Shown: positions 49,243 through 57,807 of the stretch, piece by piece | Numbering within the stretch: the stretch's first letter is position 1 | Layout: the number at the start of each line of letters is the position of its first letter | Assembly: GCA_022710725.1 (NCBI GenBank) | Contig: JAKLGK010000004.1 | Location: 310,001 to 374,000, forward strand | Origin: Verrucomicrobiota bacterium | GTDB lineage: Bacteria; Verrucomicrobiota; Kiritimatiellia; CAIQIC01; JAGNIJ01 | Direction: 5' to 3' | Length of the DNA: 64,000 nt | Made by a program: the position numbers and the translations under genes | Notes under the pieces: model-generated | What the model was told of the DNA's origin: nothing | Database searches by the model: none | Seen by the model: the letters and a program-made list of their open reading frames with translations, nothing else

Positions 49243-50220
49243 TTGTTGAATATCATCCAACGCGCCCGCGAGGTCCTGGATACCGAGAGCGCCGCCCTGG
49301 CCAAGGTCCGCGACGGGCTGGGCCCGGCCTTCGAGCAGGCCGTCCGATGCCTGCTGGACCGGCTCGGTCGCGGCGGCAAGATCGTCGTTACCGGCGTGGG
49401 CAAGAACCAGCCGATCGGCCAGAAGATCGCCGCGACGCTCACGAGCACCGGGGCGCCGTCCCTCTTCCTGCATCCCTCCGACGCCATGCACGGGGACCTG
49501 GGCCTGCTGCAGGCGAACGACGCCCTGGTCGTCTTGAGCTATAGCGGCGCCTCCGAGGAACTGCTGGCCCTGCTGCCCGCCGTCAAGCGCACCGGCATGC
49601 CGGCCATCGCGCTGACCGGCGACCCGGAAAGCGCCCTGTCCAAGCTGTGCGACATCGTCGTGCCGGTCCAGGTGGACCGCGAAGCCTGCCCGTTCAACAT
49701 GGCGCCCACGGCCAGCACGACCGCCACGCTCGCCGTCGGCGACGCCCTGGCCATGGTCCTCCTCGAGGCCCGCGGCTTCCAGCTGGAGGACTACGCCAAG
49801 CTCCACCCCGGCGGCGCCATCGGGCGCACGCTGCTGATGCGCGTGGAGGACATCATGCGGACCGGCGAGCGCGTGGCGAAGGTCCGGCCCGACACCCGCG
49901 TGCAGGACGCCGTGCTGGCGATGACCGCCGCCCGCTCCGGCTCGGCCGTGGTGGTGGACGACCGCGACGCGGTGGTCGGCATCTGCACCGACGGCGACCT
50001 GCGGCGGCATATCGTCGACAACTCCCGCAACGTGGCGTCGCTGAACATGGCGGACGTGATGACCCGCGAGCCGATACGGCTGACCCGCGGGCACCTGGCC
50101 GTGGATGTGCTGGCCATCTTCGAGCAGCACAACATCGACGATCTCATCATCGTGGACGAGGGCGGGCGCCTGATGGGCATGATCGACATCCAGGACCTGC
50201 CCAAGTTCAAGATCTTCTGA
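49243..50220 (+). CDS. kdsD: Arabinose-5-phosphate isomerase (KdsD/KpsF/GutQ family)
   Basis: 325 residues from a TTG start at 49243 (AAGGAGAG seven bases upstream; the next TTG at 49246 is an alternative). An SIS sugar-isomerase domain (about 1-200: VVTGVGKNQPIGQKIAATLTSTGAPSLFLHPSDAMHGDLG, LSYSGASEEL, MAPTASTTATLAVGDALA) is followed by two CBS domains (about 205-325). It makes arabinose 5-phosphate for Kdo of lipopolysaccharide, so the cell has an LPS outer membrane. The conserved GKSG motif reads GKNQ here, a mild deviation. Confidence 0.93.
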   Translation: MLNIIQRAREVLDTESAALAKVRDGLGPAFEQAVRCLLDRLGRGGKIVVTGVGKNQPIGQKIAATLTSTGAPSLFLHPSDAMHGDLGLLQANDALVVLSYSGASEELLALLPAVKRTGMPAIALTGDPESALSKLCDIVVPVQVDREACPFNMAPTASTTATLAVGDALAMVLLEARGFQLEDYAKLHPGGAIGRTLLMRVEDIMRTGERVAKVRPDTRVQDAVLAMTAARSGSAVVVDDRDAVVGICTDGDLRRHIVDNSRNVASLNMADVMTREPIRLTRGHLAVDVLAIFEQHNIDDLIIVDEGGRLMGMIDIQDLPKFKIF

Positions 50221-50231
50221 CCGCGGGTCCG

Positions 50232-51704
50232 ATGGCGCGACTCCCGGCATTTCCCGCAGGGGCGCTCCTGGAAATCAGGGCCGCCGGTCTCTTCGGCGCG
50301 GCCGGGTTCCCGCTCGCGTTGCGCACGCTGGACGCCGCCGGGCCGCCGGGGGCGCCTTGCCGGGCGCTCGTGCTGCCGCCCGGCGCCCCGGAACAGGGGC
50401 TTCCCGAGGGCCACATCGTCCTGCTGCGAATCCGGCGCGGCCATCTTCAGGAGGCGCGGCAGGCCCGGCAGGCCGCGCTGTTCCGCAAGCTGGCGCGGCG
50501 CGCCGCCGGGATCGAACTGGGGACGGAATCCGCCCTTGCCGACGCGTGGGCCACGTTTTTCGATCCCGGGCGCGGCTGGATCGGAATCGTGGAGGAATGG
50601 ATCGACGGCCGCTACTGGAAAATGGAGACGGACGACCGTTTGTGGGATCGCCCCGTCCCCTCCGACCATCCCGAGCGGGACGATCCGGCCGCCTTCCGAA
50701 CCGAATACGATGCCAAGCGCCTCTTCATGGCGCGGCTGGAGCGCCTGTTCCAGCGCCTCGGCGCCGCCGACCTGGCCCGACAATATCGGTGGTCCACGTG
50801 GATCAGCCAGCGGAATGCGCTCAAGCGAATCGACGCGGCCGCCTCTCCGCACGCGGGCTGGACCGCCGTGGATTTCCCGGGGACCGCGTTATACCTGCCC
50901 GCCCTTCGCCAGTACGTCGAGAGCCGGGCCGACCATTTCGTGGACCTGCTGCCGCTCCTGCGGGACATGGAGGCCGGGCGACTCCCCGCGCCGGGTACGG
51001 TCCGGGTGGGGCTTCCCGAGGACAGGCCCGCGCCAGTTCCAGAGCGACGCGCGGGGCTTGTTCACGCCGCGCTTCGCAAGCTGGCGTTTTCCTGGCACAT
51101 GCTCTTCCGCCCCGAGATGCGCAACGCCCGGCTGATGGAAGAAGTCCAGGAGGGACTGGCCCAGGGCATGCTGACGCCGGCCGAGGCGGAGCGGATACGC
51201 GGGCAGGTCCACGATCCGATGCTCCAGACCTACCTGACCTGCCTGGCCGTTCATCTGGCGATGCTCCCGCTCACGAATCTCACCGTGCTCGCCGGGGCCG
51301 CCTGGTACTCTCTGACGCGGGACTTGAGCTGGGCCGAGGGCGCGCGTCTGGCGGCCTACGGCCTGGCGTTCTTCGCGGTCTTCCCGATGTCGCCGGGCTC
51401 GCTCGCGCGCGGGCTCTTCGTCGTGGCCGTCGCCCTGAAGCGCCGCTCCGCCCGGAGGCTCCGGATCGCGCTGGCCCTCTCCTTCTGGCGCTACGTCGGC
51501 TACATGGCTTTCCCGCTGCAGATGGTCAGCGCGTTCCCAGCGCTCGCGCGCTACCTGGCCGCCCGCTGGGCCACCCGCGCCGTCCGCGCGATCCCCGTGT
51601 ACGGCCAGCCCGGTGCCCTGCTGGAACACCGGATGTTCGACCTGGCCTTCAACTGGCCGCTGACCCTGGCAAGGGGGTGGAGAAGTCGTCGGCCGGTTTC
51701 TTGA
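50232..51704 (+). CDS. Unknown membrane protein with possible degenerate kinase-like N-terminus
   Basis: 490 residues from the ATG at 50232, 12 bases after kdsD. The soluble N-terminal part (about 1-320) has GWIGIVEEWIDGRYWKMETD, which reads like the hinge of a protein/sugar kinase, but no HxD or DFG motif is visible. Three to four hydrophobic segments occupy about 330-450 (LTCLAVHLAMLPLTNLTVLAGAAW; FFAVFPMSPGSLARGLFVVAVAL). I do not recognise the family. Position beside kdsD hints at an envelope or LPS role, but that is only context. Confidence 0.65.
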   Translation: MARLPAFPAGALLEIRAAGLFGAAGFPLALRTLDAAGPPGAPCRALVLPPGAPEQGLPEGHIVLLRIRRGHLQEARQARQAALFRKLARRAAGIELGTESALADAWATFFDPGRGWIGIVEEWIDGRYWKMETDDRLWDRPVPSDHPERDDPAAFRTEYDAKRLFMARLERLFQRLGAADLARQYRWSTWISQRNALKRIDAAASPHAGWTAVDFPGTALYLPALRQYVESRADHFVDLLPLLRDMEAGRLPAPGTVRVGLPEDRPAPVPERRAGLVHAALRKLAFSWHMLFRPEMRNARLMEEVQEGLAQGMLTPAEAERIRGQVHDPMLQTYLTCLAVHLAMLPLTNLTVLAGAAWYSLTRDLSWAEGARLAAYGLAFFAVFPMSPGSLARGLFVVAVALKRRSARRLRIALALSFWRYVGYMAFPLQMVSAFPALARYLAARWATRAVRAIPVYGQPGALLEHRMFDLAFNWPLTLARGWRSRRPVS

Positions 51705-51729
51705 AATGGCGGACCAAGCCTGCTATTCT
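51701..51729 (+). promoter_or_regulatory. Promoter of the small secreted protein gene
   Basis: TTGAAA (51701-51706, overlapping the preceding stop) and TATTCT (51724-51729) with exactly 17 bases between. Followed by an AAAGGAG ribosome-binding site and the ATG at 51782. Confidence 0.6.
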
Positions 51730-51781
51730 TCCAGTCGTTCATCCGTCGCCGTTGCCGGCGATGCGTAGTAAAGGAGTATGC

Positions 51782-52381
51782 ATGAAGACGTTGCGAGGGG
51801 TGCAGGGCGCCTTTGGATTCGGCCTGCTGCTCGGAGTTTTCTCCGCGGCCGCGGTGGAGGTGGACTGGGCTTTTCATTCGGCCAGCGGGGAGGACAACCG
51901 GGCCATCCAATTCGTCCCCGGCCAGGCGTTCACGTTCCTGGGCAACGGCAAGACGGAAGTTCCCGACGATGACGGGGTCACGATCTACGTGATGACCGCC
52001 AACCAGTTTGCCGGTGACGCGGAGGAGCAGGTCTTCGTGCGCTGGTGGAATGGCGAGCGCGAGTTCTGGGTCATCGCGGATTGGTTTGCCAACGCGATCC
52101 TGGACGTGACGGGGGAGAACGCGGGCGTGTTCCGCGGCAAGCCGGAATTCGGCAGCGTGATGGTGGACATCTGGAAGGTCTACATCCCCCCGGAATACAC
52201 CCGGCGCGGCGACAACTTCTACGTGGTGCAGCTCAAGGCCTTCAGCCCGCAGGGCTCCATCGAGAACTACCTGCTGCACGACGCGGACCTCGAGGGCGCC
52301 CGCGTCAACAACCTGGGCCAGGCCTGGACCGGGAACCCGGATTACCACGATCACGACTGGAAGGTCGTGATCATGGAATAA
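51782..52381 (+). CDS. Small secreted protein, unknown family
   Basis: 199 residues with a signal peptide (MKTLRGVQGAFGFGLLLGVFSAAA). AAAGGAG lies just upstream. The mature part is acidic and aromatic (VRWWNGEREFWVIADWF, VYIPPEYTRRGDNFYVVQLKAF, PDYHDHDWKVVIME), suggesting a single beta-sandwich domain. No catalytic motif or known family is evident. It has its own promoter, and it is convergent with ahcY across two GC hairpins. Confidence 0.75.
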   Translation: MKTLRGVQGAFGFGLLLGVFSAAAVEVDWAFHSASGEDNRAIQFVPGQAFTFLGNGKTEVPDDDGVTIYVMTANQFAGDAEEQVFVRWWNGEREFWVIADWFANAILDVTGENAGVFRGKPEFGSVMVDIWKVYIPPEYTRRGDNFYVVQLKAFSPQGSIENYLLHDADLEGARVNNLGQAWTGNPDYHDHDWKVVIME

Positions 52382-52387
52382 GTCCGG

Positions 52388-52442
52388 CCGCACACCATGG
52401 TGCGGCGCCGCTGGTTCGGTAGCGCGCCACGGCGTGGCGCGC
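52388..52442. terminator. Paired hairpins between convergent genes, probable bidirectional terminator
   Basis: Hairpin 1: CCGCAC-ACCATG-GTGCGG (52388-52405). Hairpin 2: GCGCGCCAC-GGC-GTGGCGCGC (52422-52442), a 9-base perfect stem. They lie between the small secreted gene and the ahcY stop. No T-run follows either, so termination may be Rho-assisted or hairpin-only. Confidence 0.5.
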
Positions 52443-52447
52443 GGGGA

Positions 52448-53854
52448 TCAGTACCGGTAGTGTCCCGGCTTGTAAGGGCCGTTCACCGGCACGCCGAGGT
52501 AGGCGGCCTGCTTCCTGGAGAGCTTCTCCAGCTTGACCCCGATCTTGCCGATATGCAGCCGCGCGACCTTCTCGTCAAGGTGCTTCGGCAGCACGTACAC
52601 GCCCACCGGGTACTTGCCCGGGTTGGAGTAGAGTTCGATCTGGGCCATGGTCTGGTTGGTGAAGCTGTTGGACATCACGAAGCTGGGGTGGCCCGTGGCG
52701 CAGCCCAGGTTGACCAGCCGGCCCTCGGCCAGCAGGATGATGCTCCGGCCGCTGGGCATGTGGATCCGGTGCACCTGCGGCTTGATCTCCTCCCAGCGGT
52801 ACTTGCGCATGGGCTCGACCTGGATCTCGTGGTCAAAATGGCCGATGTTGCAGACGATGGCCAGGTTCTTCATCCGGCGCATGTGCTGCTCGGTGATCAC
52901 GTCGCAGCAGCCCGTGGCCGTGACGAAGATGTCGCCGAGGCGGCAGGCCTCGTCCATGGTCATGACCTCGTAGCCTTCCATCGCGGCCTGCAGGGCGCAG
53001 ATCGGGTCGATCTCGGTCACGATCACGCGGGCGCACTGGCCCTTGAGGGCCTGGCAGCTCCCCTTCCCCACGTCCCCGTAGCCGGCGACGACGGCGACCT
53101 TGCCGGAGACCATGACGTCCGTGGCGCGCATGATGCCGTCGACGAGCGAATGCCGGCAGCCGTAGATGTTGTCGAATTTCGACTTGGTGACCGAGTCGTT
53201 TACGTTGAAGGCCGGGAACAGCAGCTCGCCCTTCTCGTGCATCTTATACAGGCGATGAACGCCCGTAGTGGTCTCCTCGCTGACGCCCCGGATGCCCTTG
53301 ACGATCCGGTGGAAGCGGCCGGGATTCCGGCGGATCGCCTTCTTCAACTGGGCCAGCAGGATTTTCTCCTCGTGGCTTCCCGGCTTGCGGTCGAGGATCT
53401 TCGGGTTGTCCTCGGCCTGGCAACCGAGGTGCACGTACAAGGTGGCGTCGCCGCCGTCGTCGAGGATCATGTTCGGGCCCTGGCCGTTCCCCCAGTCGAG
53501 GATGCGGTCCGTGTATTCCCAGTATTCCTCCAGCGTTTCGCCCTTGACGGCGAAGACGGGGGTGCCGCGCGTGACGAGCGCGGCGGCGGCATGATCCTGG
53601 GTGGAGAAGATGTTGCAGCTGGCCCAGCGCACGCGGGCGCCGAGGTGCTGGAGGGTCTCAATCAGGACCGCGGTCTGGATGGTCATGTGCAGCGAGCCGG
53701 TGATCCGGGCGCCACGCAGGGGCTGTTTTTTCCCGAACTCCTCGCGCAGGGCCATGAGGCCCGGCATTTCGTGCTCGGCCAGTTCGATCTCCTTGCGGCC
53801 GAAATCGGCAAGCCGGAGGTCCTTTACGCGGAAATCGCTGAACTTCTTCGCCAT
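52448..53854 (-). CDS. ahcY: Adenosylhomocysteinase
   Basis: 468 residues. NAD-dependent enzyme that splits S-adenosylhomocysteine to adenosine and homocysteine, clearing product of methyltransferases. Motifs: [45 protein letters not shown] (catalytic Lys/Asp/Asn), the NAD-binding [16 protein letters not shown] and C-terminal [10 protein letters not shown]. Long-insert form of normal length. Its upstream region carries a 26-base perfect palindrome. Not overlapping the VWA gene upstream. Confidence 0.97.
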   Translation of the reverse strand: MAKKFSDFRVKDLRLADFGRKEIELAEHEMPGLMALREEFGKKQPLRGARITGSLHMTIQTAVLIETLQHLGARVRWASCNIFSTQDHAAAALVTRGTPVFAVKGETLEEYWEYTDRILDWGNGQGPNMILDDGGDATLYVHLGCQAEDNPKILDRKPGSHEEKILLAQLKKAIRRNPGRFHRIVKGIRGVSEETTTGVHRLYKMHEKGELLFPAFNVNDSVTKSKFDNIYGCRHSLVDGIMRATDVMVSGKVAVVAGYGDVGKGSCQALKGQCARVIVTEIDPICALQAAMEGYEVMTMDEACRLGDIFVTATGCCDVITEQHMRRMKNLAIVCNIGHFDHEIQVEPMRKYRWEEIKPQVHRIHMPSGRSIILLAEGRLVNLGCATGHPSFVMSNSFTNQTMAQIELYSNPGKYPVGVYVLPKHLDEKVARLHIGKIGVKLEKLSRKQAAYLGVPVNGPYKPGHYRY

Positions 53855-53940
53855 GGTTTACCCTTCCGTTTTGTGGTCTGAAGGGCGGCATTGTGCATGA
53901 ATCCACGCGTATTTCCAGTCTTTTTAGAGCCCCCGCGCCA

Positions 53941-53966
53941 GTGACATGTTTTATAAAACATGTCAC
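53941..53966. promoter_or_regulatory. 26-base perfect palindrome upstream of ahcY
   Basis: Half-site GTGACATGTTTTA followed directly by its exact complement TAAAACATGTCAC. It ends 87 bases before the ahcY start and follows the VWA gene stop by 44 bases on the same strand. No T-run follows, so it is more likely an operator than a terminator. It is unlike the TTCCAA palindromes. Confidence 0.75.
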
Positions 53967-54010
53967 CGCAAAGGGAGGACTGACCCGGCCGAGAGAAGCG
54001 GCGAGGGGAA

Positions 54011-55048
54011 TCAATCGTCGATGACCTTCATCCGCCCGCCGGTGGTGCGGGCTACGGTCTGGTAAAACGTCTTGGCCTTTTCGCCCCGCTCGTTCTTGAA
54101 GGGCTTGTACAGGATCGGGTTGATTTTCGTGGGGCGTCCCGTATTGCTTTCGATCGACCTCACGAACGCCAGAATCTGGTCCTGGTGGTCCGGGATTTCC
54201 ACGCCGGTCTCCATGTTGCCGGTCTTCAAGTATGGAGGATCATCGGAGAGGACGAACATCGTGTCGCAGCCCATCTCGGCCGCCAGCCGGATGGCCTCGG
54301 AGGACGTGCTGCCGGAATAGCCCGGCCGGTTCCCCTCGCGGTGCGAGTCGAATCCCTTCTGGAGCCACGCCAGGGCCTTCTGCTTGTTTTCCTGCGTGGC
54401 GAACACCATCTGCGGCGCGAACGCCAGCGCCCCATCCACGAACACGATGAGGTTGAAGCGGGTGCCGGGGTGCATGGCTTCCATCATCGTGACAGTCTGC
54501 TGCGTCACATCCTGGACGACCCCCTTGTTGACCATGCTGGGGCTGATGTCCATGCAGATGATGATGGCGCGTGTGCGCACGTTTTCGCCGAAGAACTTGG
54601 TATCCGAATAGCCCGTGCCGCCCGTCAGCCCGCGGCCCGCCCCGCCGCCCGAACCGCCCAACCCGCCCAGCGAGCCGGCCCGAGCGCCCATCAGGGGCGT
54701 GTCACGCATATTCTTGATGTCCGGCGTTTTCATGTCGGGCATCTGGGGCAACGCCACCTTCGACGGCGCCTCGGTCACGAGCCGCTGCATGACCTGCGGC
54801 TTGCGCACCTGCTTCTGCATCTGCTTGACCCGTATGCTGTGCTCCAGCTTCTTGGCCGGGATGGACGGATTCTTCTTGCCTTCGAACATCATCTTCTGCC
54901 GTGACTGCACGACAATGATCGTCAGGTAGGCCGCGCCCAGGACAAAGAGCACGTGCAGGACGACGCTGACCACCACGGCCTGCGCCGTCATCTTGCGCGT
55001 CTGCCGCGTCGTCGCGGCCGGGACGGGGACGGAAGGCTCGGGGTTCAC
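54011..55048 (-). CDS. TonB-like N-terminus fused to von Willebrand factor A domain
   Basis: 345 residues. N-terminal helix AQAVVVSVVLHVLFVLGAAYL (about 22-42), resembling the anchor of TonB/TolA, then a basic/Gln stretch (KQMQKQVRKPQV) and a Gly-rich linker (about 122-145). The VWA domain carries the MIDAS motif DISPSM at 167-172; other MIDAS parts are GSTSSEAI and SDDPPY. It overlaps ExbD-2 by four bases. I infer that it replaces TonB/TolA as the force-transmitting partner, binding a metal-dependent ligand in the periplasm. Confidence 0.82.
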   Translation of the reverse strand: MNPEPSVPVPAATTRQTRKMTAQAVVVSVVLHVLFVLGAAYLTIIVVQSRQKMMFEGKKNPSIPAKKLEHSIRVKQMQKQVRKPQVMQRLVTEAPSKVALPQMPDMKTPDIKNMRDTPLMGARAGSLGGLGGSGGGAGRGLTGGTGYSDTKFFGENVRTRAIIICMDISPSMVNKGVVQDVTQQTVTMMEAMHPGTRFNLIVFVDGALAFAPQMVFATQENKQKALAWLQKGFDSHREGNRPGYSGSTSSEAIRLAAEMGCDTMFVLSDDPPYLKTGNMETGVEIPDHQDQILAFVRSIESNTGRPTKINPILYKPFKNERGEKAKTFYQTVARTTGGRMKVIDD

Positions 55049-55488
55049 ATTTCCTCCTCCCCGACGGTGAAGGTCACATTCTGAATCTTAGCCGCCGCGC
55101 AGGCGTTGAGCACATCCACGACGCGCTGGTGCTTGACCTTGTTGTCCGGCGCGATCGTCAAGAGGGCCGGCACCTTGTTGGCGTCGGCGGACTGCTTGAA
55201 ACGGATCAGCGTCTTGAGCAACTCGGGCAGGTTGGCGTCCTCCGGGCTGTCGTACTGCAGGCTGTTCAGAAAGACCCCGCCGTCCGCCGTGATCTCAATG
55301 ATCTGCTCGTCCGGGATCTCCACGGCCTCGGACTGGTCCGCGACGCCGGGCAGCGCGAATCCGATGTCCGCTTCCTGCCGGTAGAACGTGCTGGAGACCA
55401 TGAAGAAGATGAGCAACAGGAAAACGCAGTCGATCATCGGCGTCATCTGGATTTCCAGCTTCTCTTCCGGGTGTCGGCGGAGCTTCAT
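55045..55488 (-). CDS. ExbD/TolR family protein (second copy)
   Basis: 147 residues. Single transmembrane helix with the proton-path Asp in MTPMIDCVFLLLIFFM, then a periplasmic ExbD domain (LTIAPDNKVKHQRVVDVLNACAAAKIQNVTFTV). It works with ExbB as a proton-driven motor. Overlaps both its upstream ExbD paralogue and the VWA gene by four bases. Confidence 0.93.
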   Translation of the reverse strand: MKLRRHPEEKLEIQMTPMIDCVFLLLIFFMVSSTFYRQEADIGFALPGVADQSEAVEIPDEQIIEITADGGVFLNSLQYDSPEDANLPELLKTLIRFKQSADANKVPALLTIAPDNKVKHQRVVDVLNACAAAKIQNVTFTVGEEEM

Positions 55489-55946
55489 GATTCGCTCCCC
55501 GGCTTGCTCTGGAACGTGCCGAAAATGATGTCCATGACCCCGGCGGCCGCGCAGGCCTTGATGGCCCGGCCCACGAGCGCGAACTCGGCGTTGCGGTCGA
55601 TCCGCATGTATATCCGCAGTTCCGGATCGGCGGAACGCAACGCCGCAATTTCCTTCTGCAGGCCCGCATCATCCACCAGCTCCTTGTACACCATGAACGG
55701 GCGTTGCTGGGTCACCTCGCCGGAGGAACTCAAGGTCCCGACGGGAAGGATATTCACGACGCCCCGGCCGCGCAGGTCCTCGGGCACGGCCGCCTTGGGC
55801 GCGATGGGCAGACGTACTTCAGGCGTGAGGTCCACCCGCGACATCGTCGCCGCGCACATGAAGAAGATGAGCAGCAGGAACACGCAGTCGATCATGGGGG
55901 TCATGTCGATCCCGCATTCCGGCTCGGGCTGTTTTCGGAGCTTCAT
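55485..55946 (-). CDS. ExbD/TolR family protein (first copy)
   Basis: 153 residues. The same MTPMIDCVFLLLIFFM helix with the essential Asp, followed by a diverged periplasmic domain (RIYMRIDRNAEFALVGRAIKACAAAGVMDIIFG). The near-identical N-terminal 30 residues of the two ExbD copies, against divergent C-termini, point to old duplication with constraint on the motor helix. Ten bases after exbB. Confidence 0.93.
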   Translation of the reverse strand: MKLRKQPEPECGIDMTPMIDCVFLLLIFFMCAATMSRVDLTPEVRLPIAPKAAVPEDLRGRGVVNILPVGTLSSSGEVTQQRPFMVYKELVDDAGLQKEIAALRSADPELRIYMRIDRNAEFALVGRAIKACAAAGVMDIIFGTFQSKPGSES

Positions 55947-55956
55947 GGGAACCCCG

Positions 55957-56763
55957 TCACGCCGGCGGCGCCTCCTCGACGATGAAGGTGGAACCGGTCA
56001 GGTCGTCCAGCAGCAGGGAATAGGTCAACTCCGCCTGCTGGATGATCCGGTTCAGCAGGTTGCGGAAGAGGAAGTAGAAAAACATGGACGGAATGGCGAT
56101 GATCAGCCCGGCTGCCGTGGTGATCAGGGCCTCGCCGATGTTGGCGGCGAGCAGTTCCGGCTTGCCCATGCCGCCGGACCCGATCTTCTGGAACGCGCCG
56201 ATCATGCCGCTTACTGTGCCGATCAGCCCCCACATGGGCGACATGGCCGTCACAAGCGACAGGAAGTTGATCCAGAAACTCGCCTGCGACTCCTCGCGGC
56301 CGACCGCCTCCGCAATGGCGGATTCCACGTTGGGTTTGCAACCCATAGGATCTTCCGTGTTGAACTTGCGCAAACCGGCCATCAGGCCGTTGGTGAACAG
56401 GGTGGATGTGCTGGCCGCCAGGTTCACCATGGTCTCGAGGTTCTGTTCCTTGGCGGCGACCCGCAACTGGGCGATGATGGCCTCCGGCAGCATCCGCTTG
56501 CGGTTGATCTGGCGGAAGTTAAGCACGGCCAGCCCGACCATGGCCAGGGAACAAGCCCCGAGCGGCCACATGGCCCAGCCGCCCACCACGATCAGGTTCC
56601 ACAGCGTCATCTTCTTGGCTGCCGGAGCCGGGGCAGCGGCCACATCCGGGGCGGCAGCCGGGGCCGGCGCGGGCGCGGCGGGCTCCTGGGCCCAGACCAC
56701 GGTCATGGCCACCGCCTGAAGCAGCATCAATATTGTCAATCCGCGCAGCGTTCTCTTGCTCAT
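55957..56763 (-). CDS. ExbB/TolQ/MotA family proton channel protein
   Basis: 268 residues from the ATG at 56763. A signal peptide (MSKRTLRGLTILMLLQAVAMTVVWAQ) and Ala/Pro-rich linker precede the first channel helix (about 55-80). The conserved LSLVTAMSPMWGLIGTVSGMIGAFQKI and ALITTAAGLIIAIPSMFFYFLF helices line the pore. The cleavable signal plus Ala-Pro extension is typical of Bacteroidetes/PVC-type ExbB proteins. It forms the motor with the two ExbD proteins. Confidence 0.94.
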   Translation of the reverse strand: MSKRTLRGLTILMLLQAVAMTVVWAQEPAAPAPAPAAAPDVAAAPAPAAKKMTLWNLIVVGGWAMWPLGACSLAMVGLAVLNFRQINRKRMLPEAIIAQLRVAAKEQNLETMVNLAASTSTLFTNGLMAGLRKFNTEDPMGCKPNVESAIAEAVGREESQASFWINFLSLVTAMSPMWGLIGTVSGMIGAFQKIGSGGMGKPELLAANIGEALITTAAGLIIAIPSMFFYFLFRNLLNRIIQQAELTYSLLLDDLTGSTFIVEEAPPA

Positions 56764-56801
56764 GGGATATCCGCTCCTTTTCCTGGTTCGAAAATCTTCC
56801 T

Positions 56802-57797
56802 TCAATCCGCCTGGATCGTCTCCGTATCCGCCCGGACGGGCGGCGCGCTGGTGGATGCGGCGGCAGCGGAGGGCTCTCCCTCCGGCTCCACGGTCGCCCC
56901 CTCGTCCAGCACCGTCCCGGCCGCTTCCATCTCCGCGCGGTGCTCCGCCTCCACCTCCGCGGCATGCTTGCTCTCGCGGGTTCCCGGGTAGTCCTGCTGC
57001 AGGACTGCCACCGTCTTGTGCAGGGACTCCCAATCCTTGAGCTGCGCGTAGCAGCCGACGGCCGCCTCGAGCCCGCGCAGTTCATTGTTCTGCATGTACG
57101 GGTGGAAGACGACGAGGCGCAGGTAATCCAGCAAGGCATCCTGCGGCCGGCCGTCGGCGGCCAGCGCATTGGCGCGGGAGAACAACGCCGTGGAAAGCAA
57201 CTCCTCGTCGTCCTCGGGCAGCACGACATTCTCGAAGTACGTCAGGGCCGCCTTGGCGTCGCCCGCGAGTTCGCTGGCAATGCCGGCGCGCAGCCGCGCG
57301 GCGGTCTTCTGCTCGCACTCGTAGGGCTGCTTGAGAATGTCCTCGTACTGCCGGATCGCCTCGCGCCACAGGCCCTGCCGCGCGTAGAGCTGGCCCTTGC
57401 GCAGGATCGCCTCGTCCATCGGTACGCCGGGCAGGCCGCGGAACGGCTTGAGCGACTGGATCAGCCGGTCGAGCGCATCATGGACGGCGCGGAATTGCTC
57501 GTCGTTGGCCGCTACGTCCGCGGCGGCGAATACGCGGGGCGAGGGCATCCGGATCTTCTGGATGTCGGCCAGCGGGATGCCGGCCTCGAAGGCGCTGCCG
57601 TCCTCCGTGCTCTTGCTGACCCAGAGCATCTCCTGGTCCCGCCGCAGCAGGCGCGCCGGGAACTGGCCGTCCTTGGTCAGCACCAGGGCCGGACCCACGC
57701 CCGGCTCGGCCGGGGTCTGCGCGAAGGCGCCCAGCGCCGCGCCCAGCAGGATCGCGGTCCCCGCGATCGCATGTCTTGCTCTCATGCCGTTTTTCAT
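56802..57797 (-). CDS. Secreted TPR protein of the ExbBD operon
   Basis: 331 residues with a signal peptide (MKNGMRARHAIAGTAILLGAALGAFAQ). A short beta domain (about 38-85, LVLTKDGQFPARLLRRDQEMLWVSK) precedes TPR repeats (AILRKGQLYARQGLWREAIRQYEDIL). The C-terminus is Ala/Glu/Pro-rich. Probably a periplasmic scaffold for the ExbBD motor; 38 bases before exbB. Confidence 0.8.
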   Translation of the reverse strand: MKNGMRARHAIAGTAILLGAALGAFAQTPAEPGVGPALVLTKDGQFPARLLRRDQEMLWVSKSTEDGSAFEAGIPLADIQKIRMPSPRVFAAADVAANDEQFRAVHDALDRLIQSLKPFRGLPGVPMDEAILRKGQLYARQGLWREAIRQYEDILKQPYECEQKTAARLRAGIASELAGDAKAALTYFENVVLPEDDEELLSTALFSRANALAADGRPQDALLDYLRLVVFHPYMQNNELRGLEAAVGCYAQLKDWESLHKTVAVLQQDYPGTRESKHAAEVEAEHRAEMEAAGTVLDEGATVEPEGEPSAAAASTSAPPVRADTETIQAD

Positions 57798-57807
57798 CGC
57801 CGCCGTC

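Noticed and set aside
53855-54010. SAH or SAM riboswitch in front of ahcY
   Set aside because: I could not find the conserved core of a known SAH or SAM riboswitch; the only structure is the palindrome.
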